A stretch of 64,000 bases of DNA from Vampirovibrionales bacterium (GCA_029262635.1 JAJCZA010000012.1:1-64000); one strand, 5' to 3'. Shown: positions 1-9,400, numbered from the stretch's first letter. Translations and numbers: made by a program. Notes: generated by a model not told the origin, from the sequence alone.

Positions 1-39
1 CTTGGAAGGCAGATACTCTACCAGCTGAGTTACACCCGC
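1..39 (-). tRNA. tRNA-Gly(UCC), partial, 5' half only
   Basis: Read on the minus strand the sequence starts GCGGGTGTAACTCAG and runs through the D arm and the anticodon stem to the loop CTTCCAA, giving anticodon UCC (Gly). The T arm and acceptor 3' strand would lie left of position 1, so only the 5' half is in the window. The match to glycine tRNAs of this form is close, but the fold cannot be completed here. Confidence 0.75.
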
Positions 40-203
40 ATGTAAACTTTGAAAATTTTCCAACTGAGGAGAAACTGAGGAATGTCTCAGTTGACAAATG
101 CTGAAATGACTCTATCATGAACATGTTTATATTAGTGGAAACTCCTATCTGTTGTGTGTTTCGACGGTTCTGTGACTCTCGCTTTTTGCCTCTTGGCAAC
201 ATA

Positions 204-242
204 CTTGGAAGGCAGATACTCTACCAACTGAGTTACACCCGC
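204..242 (-). pseudogene. orphan 5' half of tRNA-Gly(UCC)
   Basis: This is a second copy of the tRNA-Gly 5' half, identical to positions 1-40 over 40 bases except one (A instead of G in the D loop). Reading on the minus strand the similarity stops just after the anticodon loop, at CTTCCAAG. The expected 3' strand (GCAGA anticodon stem, T arm, acceptor) is not found in the next 200 bases. It therefore looks like a broken or duplicated tRNA fragment rather than a working gene. A remnant of site-specific integration is one explanation. Confidence 0.6.
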
Positions 243-352
243 ATTGGACTATAAATTAGACCGTATCCTGAGGTATCTGTCAACCTTCCTTTGTCATTTA
301 TTGCTGTTTTGTTTAAGGTACTAACAACTCAGACTCGTTTGAAGGTTCTTCC

Positions 353-1063
353 GTGGTGCCCATCGATTCAACTCAGGTCATGACCGAACTGCAAGATACG
401 ATTGTCAATTGTCGGCAATGTCCTCGGCTGGTAGTGTGGCGGGAAAAAATTGCCGACGAAAAGCGTCGTCAATTTATGGATGATACCTATTGGGGGAAAG
501 CTGTTCCGAGCTTTGGCGATTATCAGGCCCAATTTCTAATCGTTGGACTTGCCCCCGCCGCCCACGGGGCGAATCGAACCGGACGAATGTTCACGGGTGA
601 TCGGAGTGGTGATTGGCTTTATCGAGCGCTTTATAAAGTAGGATTCGCTAATCAACCGACTTCAACAGATATCAATGACGGCCTCACCTTAACAAACTGC
701 CTGATTACAGCCACTTGTCATTGTGCGCCACCCCAAAATAAATTAACGGCCGAGGAAATTCGAACTTGTCGCCCGTTTTTGATGCGAGAGTTCGCTGCTC
801 TGAGAAACCTTAAGGTCATTCTGGCCTTAGGTAAAATAGCTTTTGACGGTGTGCTTAAGACCCTTCAAGAAGAGACGGGTGAGTCGCCAGGAAAGTATAC
901 CTTTGGTCATGGTGTAGAATACTTGCTTCCCGGTAACCGAGTCCTGTTAGGCTCCTACCACCCGAGTCAACAGAACACTTTTACCGGCCGCCTGACCGAA
1001 CCTATGTTTGACGCCATCTTCAGTCGAGCGTGTACGCTACTTGCTTCAACCGAAAGCACATAG
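353..1063 (+). CDS. uracil-DNA glycosylase, family 5-like (UDGb), Fe-S type
   Basis: Base-excision repair enzyme that removes uracil or other deaminated bases from DNA. The 236-residue protein has the family signature [19 protein letters not shown] in its first half and the [11 protein letters not shown] motif near the C-terminus. A CxxC pair near residues 20-23 (NCRQCPRL) and two later cysteines (in TCHCAPP and RTCRP) fit the [4Fe-4S] cluster of family 4/5 enzymes. The A-rich first motif without the usual Asp or Glu after GLAP favours family 5 over family 4. The start used is GTG 353; an ATG at 380 is an alternative and neither has a clear ribosome-binding site. Fold and function are secure; the exact substrate range is inferred. 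Confidence 0.9.
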   Translation: MVPIDSTQVMTELQDTIVNCRQCPRLVVWREKIADEKRRQFMDDTYWGKAVPSFGDYQAQFLIVGLAPAAHGANRTGRMFTGDRSGDWLYRALYKVGFANQPTSTDINDGLTLTNCLITATCHCAPPQNKLTAEEIRTCRPFLMREFAALRNLKVILALGKIAFDGVLKTLQEETGESPGKYTFGHGVEYLLPGNRVLLGSYHPSQQNTFTGRLTEPMFDAIFSRACTLLASTEST

Positions 1064-1145
1064 GCTTCCAATGGTTGGCTTTTTATTCGTTTTACGGATA
1101 ATAGAAGGGTACCCCGGCCATGGTCTAAAAAGGAGTGTTTCAACG

Positions 1146-2195
1146 ATGGGTTTATTACGAGAACAATTTGCCTGCAGCCAAAAACCAGTTCAAATACTAA
1201 TTGGAGGATTATTGCTGGGTAGTTTGCTTACTTTGCCCATTCAAGGCTGGGCCTTGTTTGGAGACAGCGATGAAGACCCGGTTTCTTCGGAAAAACACGA
1301 AGAGAAAAACTGTCAATTCATTCCCGCCACGCCGGTTTGCTTAATCCAGCCCGAAGGATTCTCTCAGGCCACCACTTTTAACGGTTATCAAAACAAAGAA
1401 AAAAATGCCTGGGTTATGGTGTCAGAAATTCAGGGTGGATACGCTTCGGTATCAAAAGGGATGACCACAGAGCTGTTGGAAAAAGAAGGCCTCCATGTGC
1501 TGGATCGTCGGGAGGTTTATCTTAATAACCAGAAAAAAGAGGGTGAAGCGATTCCGGCGCAATTGCTATCCATTCGTCAGCGGGTCAAATCAACCGGGTA
1601 TTTTAAATGGCTTCTTCTCTTTGGGGATGATGATAAGACCATTATGGTTAATGCATTTTACCCGATGCAGGAAAAAGTAAGTAATCCGCTAGGGCAGGAA
1701 TTGGAGAGCATTCTGATGGCCGCTCAGTGGGATCCACAACGAAAACTGGACATTGAGGCAAATTTGAGTTTTAAAATTAAACCGGAAAAGGGGCTAAAGT
1801 TGGCTCAACGCATGCAAAATACCCTGCTTTATACTCGTGATGGGAAAACCCCGAACCCTTCACCCGAGGATCCCATGTTTATTGTGGGGCGCTCTTTTTT
1901 TGAACAGCAGATTAAAGACCCGTTAGCCTTTGCTAAAAACCGGGTTATCCATTTCCCGACCCTGAAGGATGTTGAGATTGAGTCGGTTGAACCCGCAAAG
2001 GTCGACAAGTTAGAAGGGTTTGAAATCATGGCCAGAGCCAAAGACAAACAAACGGCCTCTCCCATGACGCTCTATCAAATGATGCTGTTTAGTGGTCAGC
2101 ATTATTATATTTTGGTAGGTGCTGTGGGCAAAAACGATACGGAAAACTATTTTGAGCAGTTTAAAAAAACCGCCCAAAGTTTCAAACGAGAATAA
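1146..2195 (+). CDS. secreted or membrane-anchored protein of unknown function
   Basis: I do not recognise the family. The 349-residue product has a hydrophobic N-terminal segment (about residues 18-37, ILIGGLLLGSLLTLP) that acts as a signal peptide or anchor, followed by a soluble domain. The soluble part has a repeated-looking layout (stress-type phrases such as GYASVSKGMTTELLEKEGL) and one cysteine pair near its start (CQFIPATPVC). The ATG at 1146 is chosen because AAGGAG lies just upstream; the frame is open further back to 1008, overlapping the glycosylase gene, but without a start signal. It lies 82 bases after the glycosylase and converges with the TPR gene. Confidence 0.75.
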   Translation: MGLLREQFACSQKPVQILIGGLLLGSLLTLPIQGWALFGDSDEDPVSSEKHEEKNCQFIPATPVCLIQPEGFSQATTFNGYQNKEKNAWVMVSEIQGGYASVSKGMTTELLEKEGLHVLDRREVYLNNQKKEGEAIPAQLLSIRQRVKSTGYFKWLLLFGDDDKTIMVNAFYPMQEKVSNPLGQELESILMAAQWDPQRKLDIEANLSFKIKPEKGLKLAQRMQNTLLYTRDGKTPNPSPEDPMFIVGRSFFEQQIKDPLAFAKNRVIHFPTLKDVEIESVEPAKVDKLEGFEIMARAKDKQTASPMTLYQMMLFSGQHYYILVGAVGKNDTENYFEQFKKTAQSFKRE

Positions 2196-2246
2196 AAAAG
2201 GGATTGCTAGACTCCAAAGCCCCATTAGACCCGATTTGGCCGGAGA

Positions 2247-3086
2247 TCATTTGACGAGGACAAGGGTGGTGTTTTTTCGGGTGACGGAACGGCCTAGATC
2301 CTTATTGAGAGCGACAATGCGGCGTTTAATAAACCCGGTATTTCGGCTGTTTTTCTTCAGTTCCAGCACCCGGTAATAGGCGTCGATCGCGAACTTGGGC
2401 TGAGAGGATTTATCCAGTGTTAGGGCCAGCCCCAAGTGGCCTCGGCTAAAATCTGGTGCACGTCTGACTAGATCCTTGAAAATAATTTCAGACTCTTTAA
2501 AAATACCTTGTCGAAGGTAAATGCTGCCTAGGTTATTGTAAGCGGGCAGAAAGTCTTCGTCCAGTTGAATAATGGCTTTATAAAGCGTAATCGCTTCGTC
2601 AATTTCACCGCTGAGTTCGAGAATAAGAGCCAAGCCAAATTTAGCTTCCAGAAAATCGGGATCCAGTTTAATGGCTCGGCGATAATGTTTCATAGAGCTT
2701 TCGAGATAACCGGCCTCGTTATAACACTTGGCGATATCCACATGAACCTCTTTATCGAAGGGGTTGCCATTCAGGGCCAATTTAAAATACTTAATAGCGC
2801 CCATGTTGTCGCCTTTTCGGCGAAAGCATTTACCAAGTCCGGTATAGGCTTCCGTAAAATTGCCATGAAGGGCCAGCGCCTGATTGTATTTGGTCATGGC
2901 GGCTTCAATGTCTTCCTTGTAACGAAGGGCGTCAGCGGAAATCAGGTAATCGTAAGCCCTACCGTATTTTTTAGAAAGCGGGTTATGCACTTCGGTAGCG
3001 AGGCCACCGGTAAATTTATTCAGGGCGGCTACCAGTTTGGATGGGTAGCGTAAACCCGCTTCGTTGACTTGTTCATGCGATTTCAT
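2247..3086 (-). CDS. tetratricopeptide repeat (TPR) protein
   Basis: A 279-residue protein made mostly of 34-residue TPR units from about residue 50 on (for example YTGLGKCFRRKGDNMGAIKYF and YNNLGSIYLRQGIFKESE patterns with conserved W/L-G-Y-A-F-P positions). TPRs are protein-protein interaction scaffolds; no enzymatic domain is visible. There is no signal peptide, so it is probably cytosolic. ATG 3086 is preferred over a TTG two codons upstream because GGAGG sits 8 bases before the ATG. Its partner cannot be deduced from the neighbours. Confidence 0.85.
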   Translation of the reverse strand: MKSHEQVNEAGLRYPSKLVAALNKFTGGLATEVHNPLSKKYGRAYDYLISADALRYKEDIEAAMTKYNQALALHGNFTEAYTGLGKCFRRKGDNMGAIKYFKLALNGNPFDKEVHVDIAKCYNEAGYLESSMKHYRRAIKLDPDFLEAKFGLALILELSGEIDEAITLYKAIIQLDEDFLPAYNNLGSIYLRQGIFKESEIIFKDLVRRAPDFSRGHLGLALTLDKSSQPKFAIDAYYRVLELKKNSRNTGFIKRRIVALNKDLGRSVTRKNTTLVLVK

Positions 3087-3121
3087 GAACAAAACCTCCA
3101 GGTTCCATTGTCTAACAACAT

Positions 3122-3144
3122 AATCCGATCTTTATCCGATCTTT
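3122..3144. repeat. 11-bp tandem direct repeat ATCCGATCTTT
   Basis: The unit ATCCGATCTTT occurs twice back to back in the gap between the TPR gene and uvrA, just upstream of the TPR gene on its strand. It may be a regulator site or chance; no function is assigned. Confidence 0.5.
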
Positions 3145-3399
3145 TTTCCAGACTCTTTTCCGTCAAATCCTGTTTTAACCCTCGTTTGCGTAAAAGCAGG
3201 GATACTCCGGTTGTGAGGCTATTTTTATTGTATGGGATGGCGATAATTTTGGAATCGACCAATGGGTGTAGAGAGGACGTATCCATGGGCTAATGTTTCC
3301 TTTGAGTTACTCTCATAAATGCGCCTGAATCTGATGGGTGAACCGGTTAGGCGTGAAAAAACACGATTTGTTACATGTTTTTCAGGCATAATAGAGGGC

Positions 3400-6243
3400 A
3401 TGACGAAACCCCCGACCCGAAATATTGAAATTTCCGGCGCCCGGACGAATAATTTAAAAAACGTTCATTGCGCTATTCCTCACGAAGCCCTGACCGTTAT
3501 TACGGGCTTGTCGGGTTCGGGGAAGTCTTCGTTGGCTTTTGATACTCTTTATGCTGAAGGTCAGCGGCGTTATGTAGAATCCATGTCGGCCTATGCGCGT
3601 CAATTTTTGGAACGGATTGAAAAACCCGATGTGGATCAGATTCTCCATATTTTGCCTGCTATCGCATTGGAACAAAAAAACCGGATAAAGAACGCCCGCT
3701 CCACCGTGGGCACGGCCACTGAGGTTTATGATTACTTACGTCTGTTATTCTCCTCTGTGGGTCGACGGTTGTCGGCAGAAACGGGTGACGTTATTGTGGC
3801 ACCGGAGCGAGACATAGAGGAAGCACTCGTGCAATTGCCGGAACGAACAAAGCTTGTCGTGTTGGCCCCTTTGCCTGATTTGTTCCGAGACGATCCAAAA
3901 TGGATGGACAAACTATCGGCACAGGGCTATTTTCGGGTCTATCATCAGGGTGTTGTGGTTGAACTCGCTGAGGTGCTGACCGATTTACCTGAAGCTCAAC
4001 CGGTTCAGGTGGTTATCGATCGGCTGATCGTCCGGAAAAAAGACGAGTACCGTTTGCGAGAAGCTATTCAGAATGCCTTTAAGCTAGGGCAGGGACTGAT
4101 GGATGTGGTGGATCTGACGGAGGGTGATGTTCAGCGCTATCAGGAGGAAAAGCGGGAGGGCATTCACGCCAATCTGTTTTCGTTTAATCACCCGTTAGGA
4201 GCCTGCCCGACGTGTGAAGGATTTGGGCGGATTATTGGGCTGGACATGGATAAGGTGATTCCCAACCGGGAAAAATCTTTGAAAGAAGGGGCTGTTCATC
4301 CATTTTCAACACCCGCTAACGTGGAATTACAGGAAGATTTACTGACCATGGCCGAATCCGAAGGGATTCCGGTGGATGTGCCGTATCACGAGTTGACCGA
4401 TGAGGAAAAGGTGAAAGTCATTAACGGTCATGATGATTATCTTGGAATTCGACGGTTTTTTGATTGGCTAGAAACCAAGCGGTATAAAGTGCATGTTCGG
4501 GTTCAACTGGCCAAGTACCGAGGATATTATACTTGCCCGGACTGTCAAGGTTCTCGACTTCGCCCGGAAGCTTTGAAAGTCGTGGTAGGAGGGAAGACGA
4601 TTCTGGACTGCTGTTCCATACCGGTGTCGGAGCTTCTCATGTTTATCCGAGCGCTGGAATTAGAGGATTACGAGGCGAAAATAGCCGAACGAATCTTAAA
4701 CGATGTGATCGCCCGGCTGGATTATCTGGTCAACGCAGGATTGGGCTATTTAACGCTGGATCGCCAGTACCGAACCCTTTCGGGGGGTGAGGCCCAGCGG
4801 ATTAATCTCTCAACCGCTTTAGGCTGTGGCCTGACAGACACCCTGTATGTTCTGGATGAACCAACTGTCGGACTTCATGCTCGGGATACCCATCGTTTAA
4901 TTGATATTATCCGAGCTCTTCGGGATAAAGGAAATACCATGGTGGTGGTAGAGCATGACCCGGAGATGATCCGGGGAGCGGATCACATTATTGATATGGG
5001 GCCTTCCGGTGGCGAGGGAGGTGGCCAAATTGTCTATGAAGGCGATTTTTTGGGCTTGCTAAAAGCGCCTGATTCTGTGACGTGCCAGTATTTGCTCAAG
5101 GCTGAATCCGCCGTTTCGAGTGTGAAAAAGAAGAAAAAGACAGAACGCCGGGTAGCGGCGACGTCACGAACTATTGATATTATTGGTGCTGTGGGTCATA
5201 ACTTGAAAAACGTGTCCGTTAGCTTGCCGAAAAAGCAGTTGGTTTGCGTAACCGGGGTCTCAGGTTCTGGCAAGTCAACCCTGATTAAGCAAACCCTCTA
5301 CACAGGCTACCAACATGCTCACGGTCGAGGACTGGATCAGGATGGATGCCCTTATGAAGCGCTTCGGGGACTGGAGGGATTCACAGAGGTGGTGATGGTG
5401 GATCAGTCGCCGCCCGCCCGTTCACTTCGTTCCAATCCGGTTACCTACATGAAGGCGTATGACGAGATTCGTAAATTGTTCGCTGATTCTCGAAAGGCCA
5501 TGGTGCTGGGGCTAAAACCGGGGGATTTTTCCTTCAATACGCCGGGAGGTCGGTGCGAAAAATGTGAGGGCCTTGGGTTTATTACCATTGATATGCAGTT
5601 TATGGCGGATGTCACCGTAACCTGTCCTGAGTGCCGAGGGCAACGCTTTAAGCACAAGGTTCTATCAGTTGAGTTGTTTGGTAGAAACATTAACGATGTG
5701 TTGAATATGACCGTCGCTGATGCTTTTCAGTTTTTTAAAACGGCACCGGCTATTTATAAACGGCTGAAACCCTTACAAGACATTGGGCTATCCTACTTGA
5801 GACTGGGGCAGTCAACCTCTACTCTCTCGGGGGGAGAGTCTCAGCGTTTGAAATTAGCCAGTTACTTGCGGATGGATCAGAAAAAATCTGGCGAATACCT
5901 GTTCCTTTTTGATGAACCGACGACAGGGCTGCATATGAGCGATATTGATACATTGGTCGGCGTGTTTCGACATCTGGTGGATGAAGGACACTCGTTGATT
6001 GTCATTGAGCACAATATGGATTTTATTGCCCAAGTGGATCATGTGGTGGACATGGGGCCAGAAGGTGGCGACAAGGGTGGCACGGTGTGTTTTCAAGGGG
6101 CTGTTGACGCATTGGCGGCGAATAAAGAAAGCTGGACAGGCCGTTTCCTGAAGGCGCACCAGACAGCCGAAAAACAATCTGGAAAGCGGTTAATAAAAAA
6201 GACGAAAAAACAAAATCCCCGCCGACCTGAGCAGGTGCGTTGA
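3400..6243 (+). CDS. uvrA: UvrABC excinuclease subunit A
   Basis: Damage-recognition ATPase of nucleotide excision repair; loads UvrB at DNA lesions. The 947-residue length is normal for UvrA. Two ABC ATPase halves are visible: Walker A GLSGSGKSS (about residues 36-44) and GVSGSGKST in the second half, two ABC signatures (LSGGE, one in each half) and Walker B segments LYVLDEPT and FLFDEPTTG. Zinc-module cysteines are present (CPTCEGFGR, CPDCQGSRLRPE, CEKCEGLGF, CPECRGQR). ATG 3400 gives the usual N-terminus (ISGARTNNLKN). An open extension to 3319 lacks family similarity. There is almost no spacing for a Shine-Dalgarno site, and a CATAAT box ends 7 bases before the ATG, so the mRNA may be leaderless. 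Confidence 0.97.
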   Translation: MTKPPTRNIEISGARTNNLKNVHCAIPHEALTVITGLSGSGKSSLAFDTLYAEGQRRYVESMSAYARQFLERIEKPDVDQILHILPAIALEQKNRIKNARSTVGTATEVYDYLRLLFSSVGRRLSAETGDVIVAPERDIEEALVQLPERTKLVVLAPLPDLFRDDPKWMDKLSAQGYFRVYHQGVVVELAEVLTDLPEAQPVQVVIDRLIVRKKDEYRLREAIQNAFKLGQGLMDVVDLTEGDVQRYQEEKREGIHANLFSFNHPLGACPTCEGFGRIIGLDMDKVIPNREKSLKEGAVHPFSTPANVELQEDLLTMAESEGIPVDVPYHELTDEEKVKVINGHDDYLGIRRFFDWLETKRYKVHVRVQLAKYRGYYTCPDCQGSRLRPEALKVVVGGKTILDCCSIPVSELLMFIRALELEDYEAKIAERILNDVIARLDYLVNAGLGYLTLDRQYRTLSGGEAQRINLSTALGCGLTDTLYVLDEPTVGLHARDTHRLIDIIRALRDKGNTMVVVEHDPEMIRGADHIIDMGPSGGEGGGQIVYEGDFLGLLKAPDSVTCQYLLKAESAVSSVKKKKKTERRVAATSRTIDIIGAVGHNLKNVSVSLPKKQLVCVTGVSGSGKSTLIKQTLYTGYQHAHGRGLDQDGCPYEALRGLEGFTEVVMVDQSPPARSLRSNPVTYMKAYDEIRKLFADSRKAMVLGLKPGDFSFNTPGGRCEKCEGLGFITIDMQFMADVTVTCPECRGQRFKHKVLSVELFGRNINDVLNMTVADAFQFFKTAPAIYKRLKPLQDIGLSYLRLGQSTSTLSGGESQRLKLASYLRMDQKKSGEYLFLFDEPTTGLHMSDIDTLVGVFRHLVDEGHSLIVIEHNMDFIAQVDHVVDMGPEGGDKGGTVCFQGAVDALAANKESWTGRFLKAHQTAEKQSGKRLIKKTKKQNPRRPEQVR

Positions 6244-6344
6244 CTTGTTGGGACTTTTCGGTACAGGTGGTAACCCAAGTGTACAGGGGGTTAGAGGGTG
6301 GGCAAATATGTTCATTCAAAATAAATGGTTTTGATCCCAAAAGA

Positions 6345-6370
6345 AAAGCCAGCTATGCTGGCCTTTCCTT
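6345..6370 (+). terminator. possible terminator after uvrA
   Basis: GCCAGC (6348-6353) and GCTGGC (6357-6362) form a 6-bp GC-rich hairpin with a TAT loop, flanked by A-rich sequence and followed by CTTTCCTTTCC. The T tract is broken, so termination may be weak. Confidence 0.4.
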
Positions 6371-6386
6371 TCCGGTGTCGCCCCGA

Positions 6387-6392
6387 TATAAT
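6387..6392 (+). promoter_or_regulatory. -10 box TATAAT before the phosphohexomutase gene
   Basis: A perfect TATAAT lies 46 bases before the ATG of the downstream gene, just after the uvrA terminator-like hairpin. The -35 region is poor (TTTCCT at 17-bp spacing). Confidence 0.45.
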
Positions 6393-6437
6393 GGGGAAGT
6401 TATTATTGGGACGTTAGAACAGATAGGAACATCCACG

Positions 6438-7889
6438 ATGGGCAAGCGAAGTCAGCAACCGATTAAATTTGGCACCGACGGATGGCGAGCCGTTATCGCC
6501 GATAACTTTACGTTTGATAACTGCGAACTGGTTGCCCACGCTATCGGGCATTATATTCTGGATAAATTCGGAACCCAGAAGCCCGTGATTGTCGGCTATG
6601 ACTGCCGGTTTCTAGCCGATAAATTTGCCGCTCTCTCGGCTAACGTGTTTAAAAATCTGGGACTCAATGTGCTGACCATTGATAGCTACCAACCGACTCC
6701 CACTGTTGCTAATGCCGCCAAGGATTATGACTCGGCAGGTGCTCTCATGTTTACGGCAAGCCACAACCCGCCGGAATATATGGGCATTAAATTTATTCCG
6801 GAATACGCCGGTCCAGCGACATCCGATATTACGGAAAAAATTATCGCCAATATCCGAGAATATGAAGCCAACGGGATTCCTCCGATCCCTACGGGAACGA
6901 CACCGGGGACGATCAAAATTTTTGATCCCTATGACCGTTATTTAGAACGGCTGGAAGAAGTGGTTCAATTTGATGTGCTGAAGAAAGCCAACCTGAAGAT
7001 TCTCTATGACCCAATGTACGGGGCAGGTATGAATTTTCTCGATCGGATTTACCAGGAAAAAACCGGCCACACCATGGCCATGATTCATAACCGGTTGGAT
7101 CCCTCGTTTGGTGGAACCATTCCCGAACCCAAAGCGGATCATCTGGGCGAGCTGATTGAAAAAACCCCGGCAGGCGGCTATGATCTTGGCATGGCTAACG
7201 ATGGGGATGCGGATCGTTTTGGGATTGTCGATGAATCGGGTCGGTTCTTTAGCGCCAATCAGATTATTCCTCTGGTGTTCCGCTACCTTTACGAGAAACG
7301 CGGGTTTCGTGGAGCCGTGGTTCGTTCTATTGCCACATCTAATCTGCTGGATGCCATGGCGAAAAAATTGGGCGTGACGGTTTATGAGACGCCAGTCGGC
7401 TTTAAGCATCTGGGCGAGGTCATGCGTCGGGAAGATATTATTATCGGCGGTGAAGAATCCGGCGGATTCAGTATTCTGGGTTATATTCCAGAAAAAGACG
7501 GTATCTTGGGTGATTTATTGATTGCCGAAATGATTGCCGTCGAAGGCAAGCCTCTGAGCGAGATTTACGAGGATCTGGTGAAAGAAGCCGGGGTTCGGCT
7601 TCATGGCCTGAGCGTGAATCTTGATTTAGAGAACGAGAAAAAAGATGCGTTAATGGCGGATATGAGAACCTTGAAACCGGGTGATACCTTTGCAGGTCGT
7701 TCTATTCAGGATGTGGTGACCAAGGACGGGGTGAAACTCCTGTTTGGTCAGTACGACTGGTTGCTCTTGCGTCCCAGTGGTACGGAGCCTATCTTGCGGC
7801 TTTACGGCGAAAGCCCGGATGCTCAATATCCCGATCAGTTTCAGCAGGCGGTTCAGGATTTAATCAACAAAGAACGGGTTCATGCCTGA
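6438..7889 (+). CDS. phosphoglucomutase/phosphomannomutase family protein
   Basis: Alpha-D-phosphohexomutase that interconverts hexose 1- and 6-phosphates, feeding sugar nucleotides for envelope polysaccharides or storage glucan. All four family motifs are present in order: the phosphoserine loop TASHNPPEY (Ser108), the Mg-binding loop NDGDADRFG, the sugar-specificity loop GGEESGGFS and the phosphate-binding loop RPSGTEPILR. The length of 483 residues is typical. ATG 6438 is preferred because family similarity starts right after it (KFGTDGWRAVI) and AGG lies upstream; the frame remains open back to uvrA but encodes nothing family-like. The 3' end overlaps the next gene by 8 bases, so the two are probably co-transcribed. 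Glucose versus mannose preference cannot be read from sequence alone. Confidence 0.94.
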   Translation: MGKRSQQPIKFGTDGWRAVIADNFTFDNCELVAHAIGHYILDKFGTQKPVIVGYDCRFLADKFAALSANVFKNLGLNVLTIDSYQPTPTVANAAKDYDSAGALMFTASHNPPEYMGIKFIPEYAGPATSDITEKIIANIREYEANGIPPIPTGTTPGTIKIFDPYDRYLERLEEVVQFDVLKKANLKILYDPMYGAGMNFLDRIYQEKTGHTMAMIHNRLDPSFGGTIPEPKADHLGELIEKTPAGGYDLGMANDGDADRFGIVDESGRFFSANQIIPLVFRYLYEKRGFRGAVVRSIATSNLLDAMAKKLGVTVYETPVGFKHLGEVMRREDIIIGGEESGGFSILGYIPEKDGILGDLLIAEMIAVEGKPLSEIYEDLVKEAGVRLHGLSVNLDLENEKKDALMADMRTLKPGDTFAGRSIQDVVTKDGVKLLFGQYDWLLLRPSGTEPILRLYGESPDAQYPDQFQQAVQDLINKERVHA

Positions 7890-8916
7890 AGAAATCGTTT
7901 TTGATCCTTTTAATGATTCAGGGAAGTGGGCGACACTCATTCGCTCCCGTGGCATAGGCCAGATTCTAAAGGAAAGTGTGGCTCTGTACCGAACCGAATG
8001 GTGGGTGTTTACTCGTCCTCTGCTGTTACCGGTCCTGTTGAAAATAGTGGGAATGATTCTTGCGGTACTATTGCCCCTGTTTATTTTCAATACATTTACC
8101 GATTGGGTGTTTACCCTGCGGGTGCCGGTACGGTTATTCACGTTTTTTATTCTGCCGTTTCCGGGAATTGCCCTGATGTGTCGAGGGTTTTGGTTGTACA
8201 TGGTTTACATGACCTCGTTCAATATCAATTTGATGGAGTGCTTACAGGGAGGGGCTCCTGATTTTGAGAAGGCTTTTCGCCGGGTCCCGGTCAAAGCTTA
8301 CTCGCAGGTGCTGTTGGTTTTGCTGGCAATTTGGGTACCGGCTATTATTGCTTATAGTGTGGGATTATCGGGTTCTGCTCTGTCTGGGGATAATTGGGTA
8401 GCGGTTGTTGGATTTTTGCTTACTTTTGGGTTCTTATCGCTGGTGTTAGTTTTAGCGGCAACGGTGTTTGCGGTTTACTTTAGTCTGGCATTTCAAGTAT
8501 TCAGCCTAGAACCAACGCTTCAGGGTAGTGGGATGGCCGTGGTCAAGCGAAGTTTTCAGTTGGTGAAAAATAACTTCTGGCGAACTTTGCTTCTGCTTAC
8601 CATCATGGCTATTACCACCGGTATGGTTATACCGTTTGTGGTCACGTTGATTCTGGATTTATTGCACCTGACTCATCTGTTAAGGCCACCCGCCCTATAT
8701 TTTATCCATACCATGTTGAACAGCATCCCGACGGGTACAATTCATCAACTGGAAACGTTTGGGGTGGATGTTTATGATGAAGCGCCCTTACTGGCCTTGG
8801 ATGTGGTCCATTTGTTTACCAACACAGCAATTACCCTCTTGCTTTTGCCCTTGGGTACGTTTGTGCAAGGGTTGCTTTATCTGGATATTCGAGCGCAGAA
8901 AGTTGATAACAGTTAG
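7882..8916 (+). CDS. polytopic inner-membrane protein of unknown function
   Basis: A 344-residue hydrophobic protein with about six to seven predicted transmembrane stretches (for example LLLPVLLKIVGMILAVLLP, AVVGFLLTFGFLSLVLVLA). I recognise no catalytic motif. The loop-helix pattern resembles bacterial DUF-type membrane proteins with an internal duplication (YciC or GDPD-membrane-domain-like), but this is only an impression. It overlaps the phosphohexomutase gene by 8 bases and probably shares its transcript. Its stop codon overlaps the convergent bolA gene by 4 bases. Confidence 0.8.
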   Translation: MPEEIVFDPFNDSGKWATLIRSRGIGQILKESVALYRTEWWVFTRPLLLPVLLKIVGMILAVLLPLFIFNTFTDWVFTLRVPVRLFTFFILPFPGIALMCRGFWLYMVYMTSFNINLMECLQGGAPDFEKAFRRVPVKAYSQVLLVLLAIWVPAIIAYSVGLSGSALSGDNWVAVVGFLLTFGFLSLVLVLAATVFAVYFSLAFQVFSLEPTLQGSGMAVVKRSFQLVKNNFWRTLLLLTIMAITTGMVIPFVVTLILDLLHLTHLLRPPALYFIHTMLNSIPTGTIHQLETFGVDVYDEAPLLALDVVHLFTNTAITLLLLPLGTFVQGLLYLDIRAQKVDNS

Positions 8917-9197
8917 CTTTGGCTATTCCACTCGTCAGGCGAATAGGTCTTCAATTCAAGTGCGTGGATCGTATTTTCCATTTCCGACTGCAGGGCTTTA
9001 TGAACCAGTCGATGGCGATCCAAGAGATGAAGTCCTTCAAATTTTGACGAAACAATGGTGATTACCAGATGGCTTCCGCTGGATTGATGCCCGGCGTGTT
9101 GCCAGCTATTATCTACCACACCCACGTGGTTAGCGAGTAGTTCGGATTGGAGTGTTTCAATGATGGCTTGATTTGCATCGTTTGTAATCGAGGTCAT
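8913..9197 (-). CDS. bolA: BolA family protein
   Basis: Small 94-residue BolA-type protein; the family works with monothiol glutaredoxins in Fe-S trafficking and in some bacteria affects morphology under stress. The typical core is present: VVDNSWQHAGHQSSGSHLVI, then IVSSKFEGLHLLDRHRLVHKAL, including the conserved H/C-position and the RHR helix. The gene is convergent with the membrane-protein gene and overlaps it by 4 bases. Upstream lies an AT-rich region without a strong Shine-Dalgarno site. Confidence 0.93.
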   Translation of the reverse strand: MTSITNDANQAIIETLQSELLANHVGVVDNSWQHAGHQSSGSHLVITIVSSKFEGLHLLDRHRLVHKALQSEMENTIHALELKTYSPDEWNSQS

Positions 9198-9283
9198 GGG
9201 TCAAAATTCCATTATTAAAATAATAATGCTTTATTGTAACCGAAACAGCCCTGTTCGTTATTTTATTATTCCAACCATAATGG

Positions 9284-9357
9284 ACTCCTTTATTTTGAGG
9301 AGTTTTAGGTTCGTTTGTTGGGATTTTGACTGCTTTTTAGCTAAGGCCCGGTACAAT
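9284..9357 (+). promoter_or_regulatory. hairpin and weak promoter before the secretion-type ATPase
   Basis: ACTCCT (9284-9289) and AGGAGT (9298-9303) form a small inverted repeat followed by TTTT. Downstream TTGACT (9326-9331) and TACAAT (9352-9357) resemble -35 and -10 boxes, but the 20-bp spacing is too long for an ideal sigma-70 promoter. Transcription of the ATPase gene starting here is plausible only. Confidence 0.3.
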
Positions 9358-9400
9358 AATAAATAGTAGAAGAATAACGCAAAGTAATTGAGGTGTTTTT

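Noticed and set aside
61-93. Two overlapping copies of AACTGAGGA and a CAACTGAG/CTCAGTTG inverted repeat
   Set aside because: Short and AT-rich, lies between the two tRNA-Gly fragments and resembles the tRNA D arm by chance; no T tract, so not a terminator.
2119-2376. Plus-strand frame between two convergent genes at 2.1-2.4 kb
   Set aside because: Overlaps the ends of both genes; the translation has no family features.
3339-3347. GAACCGGTT before uvrA as an SOS (LexA) box
   Set aside because: Only a partial match; neither the Gram-positive nor the E. coli or cyanobacterial LexA consensus is satisfied and the position is far upstream of the promoter-like box.
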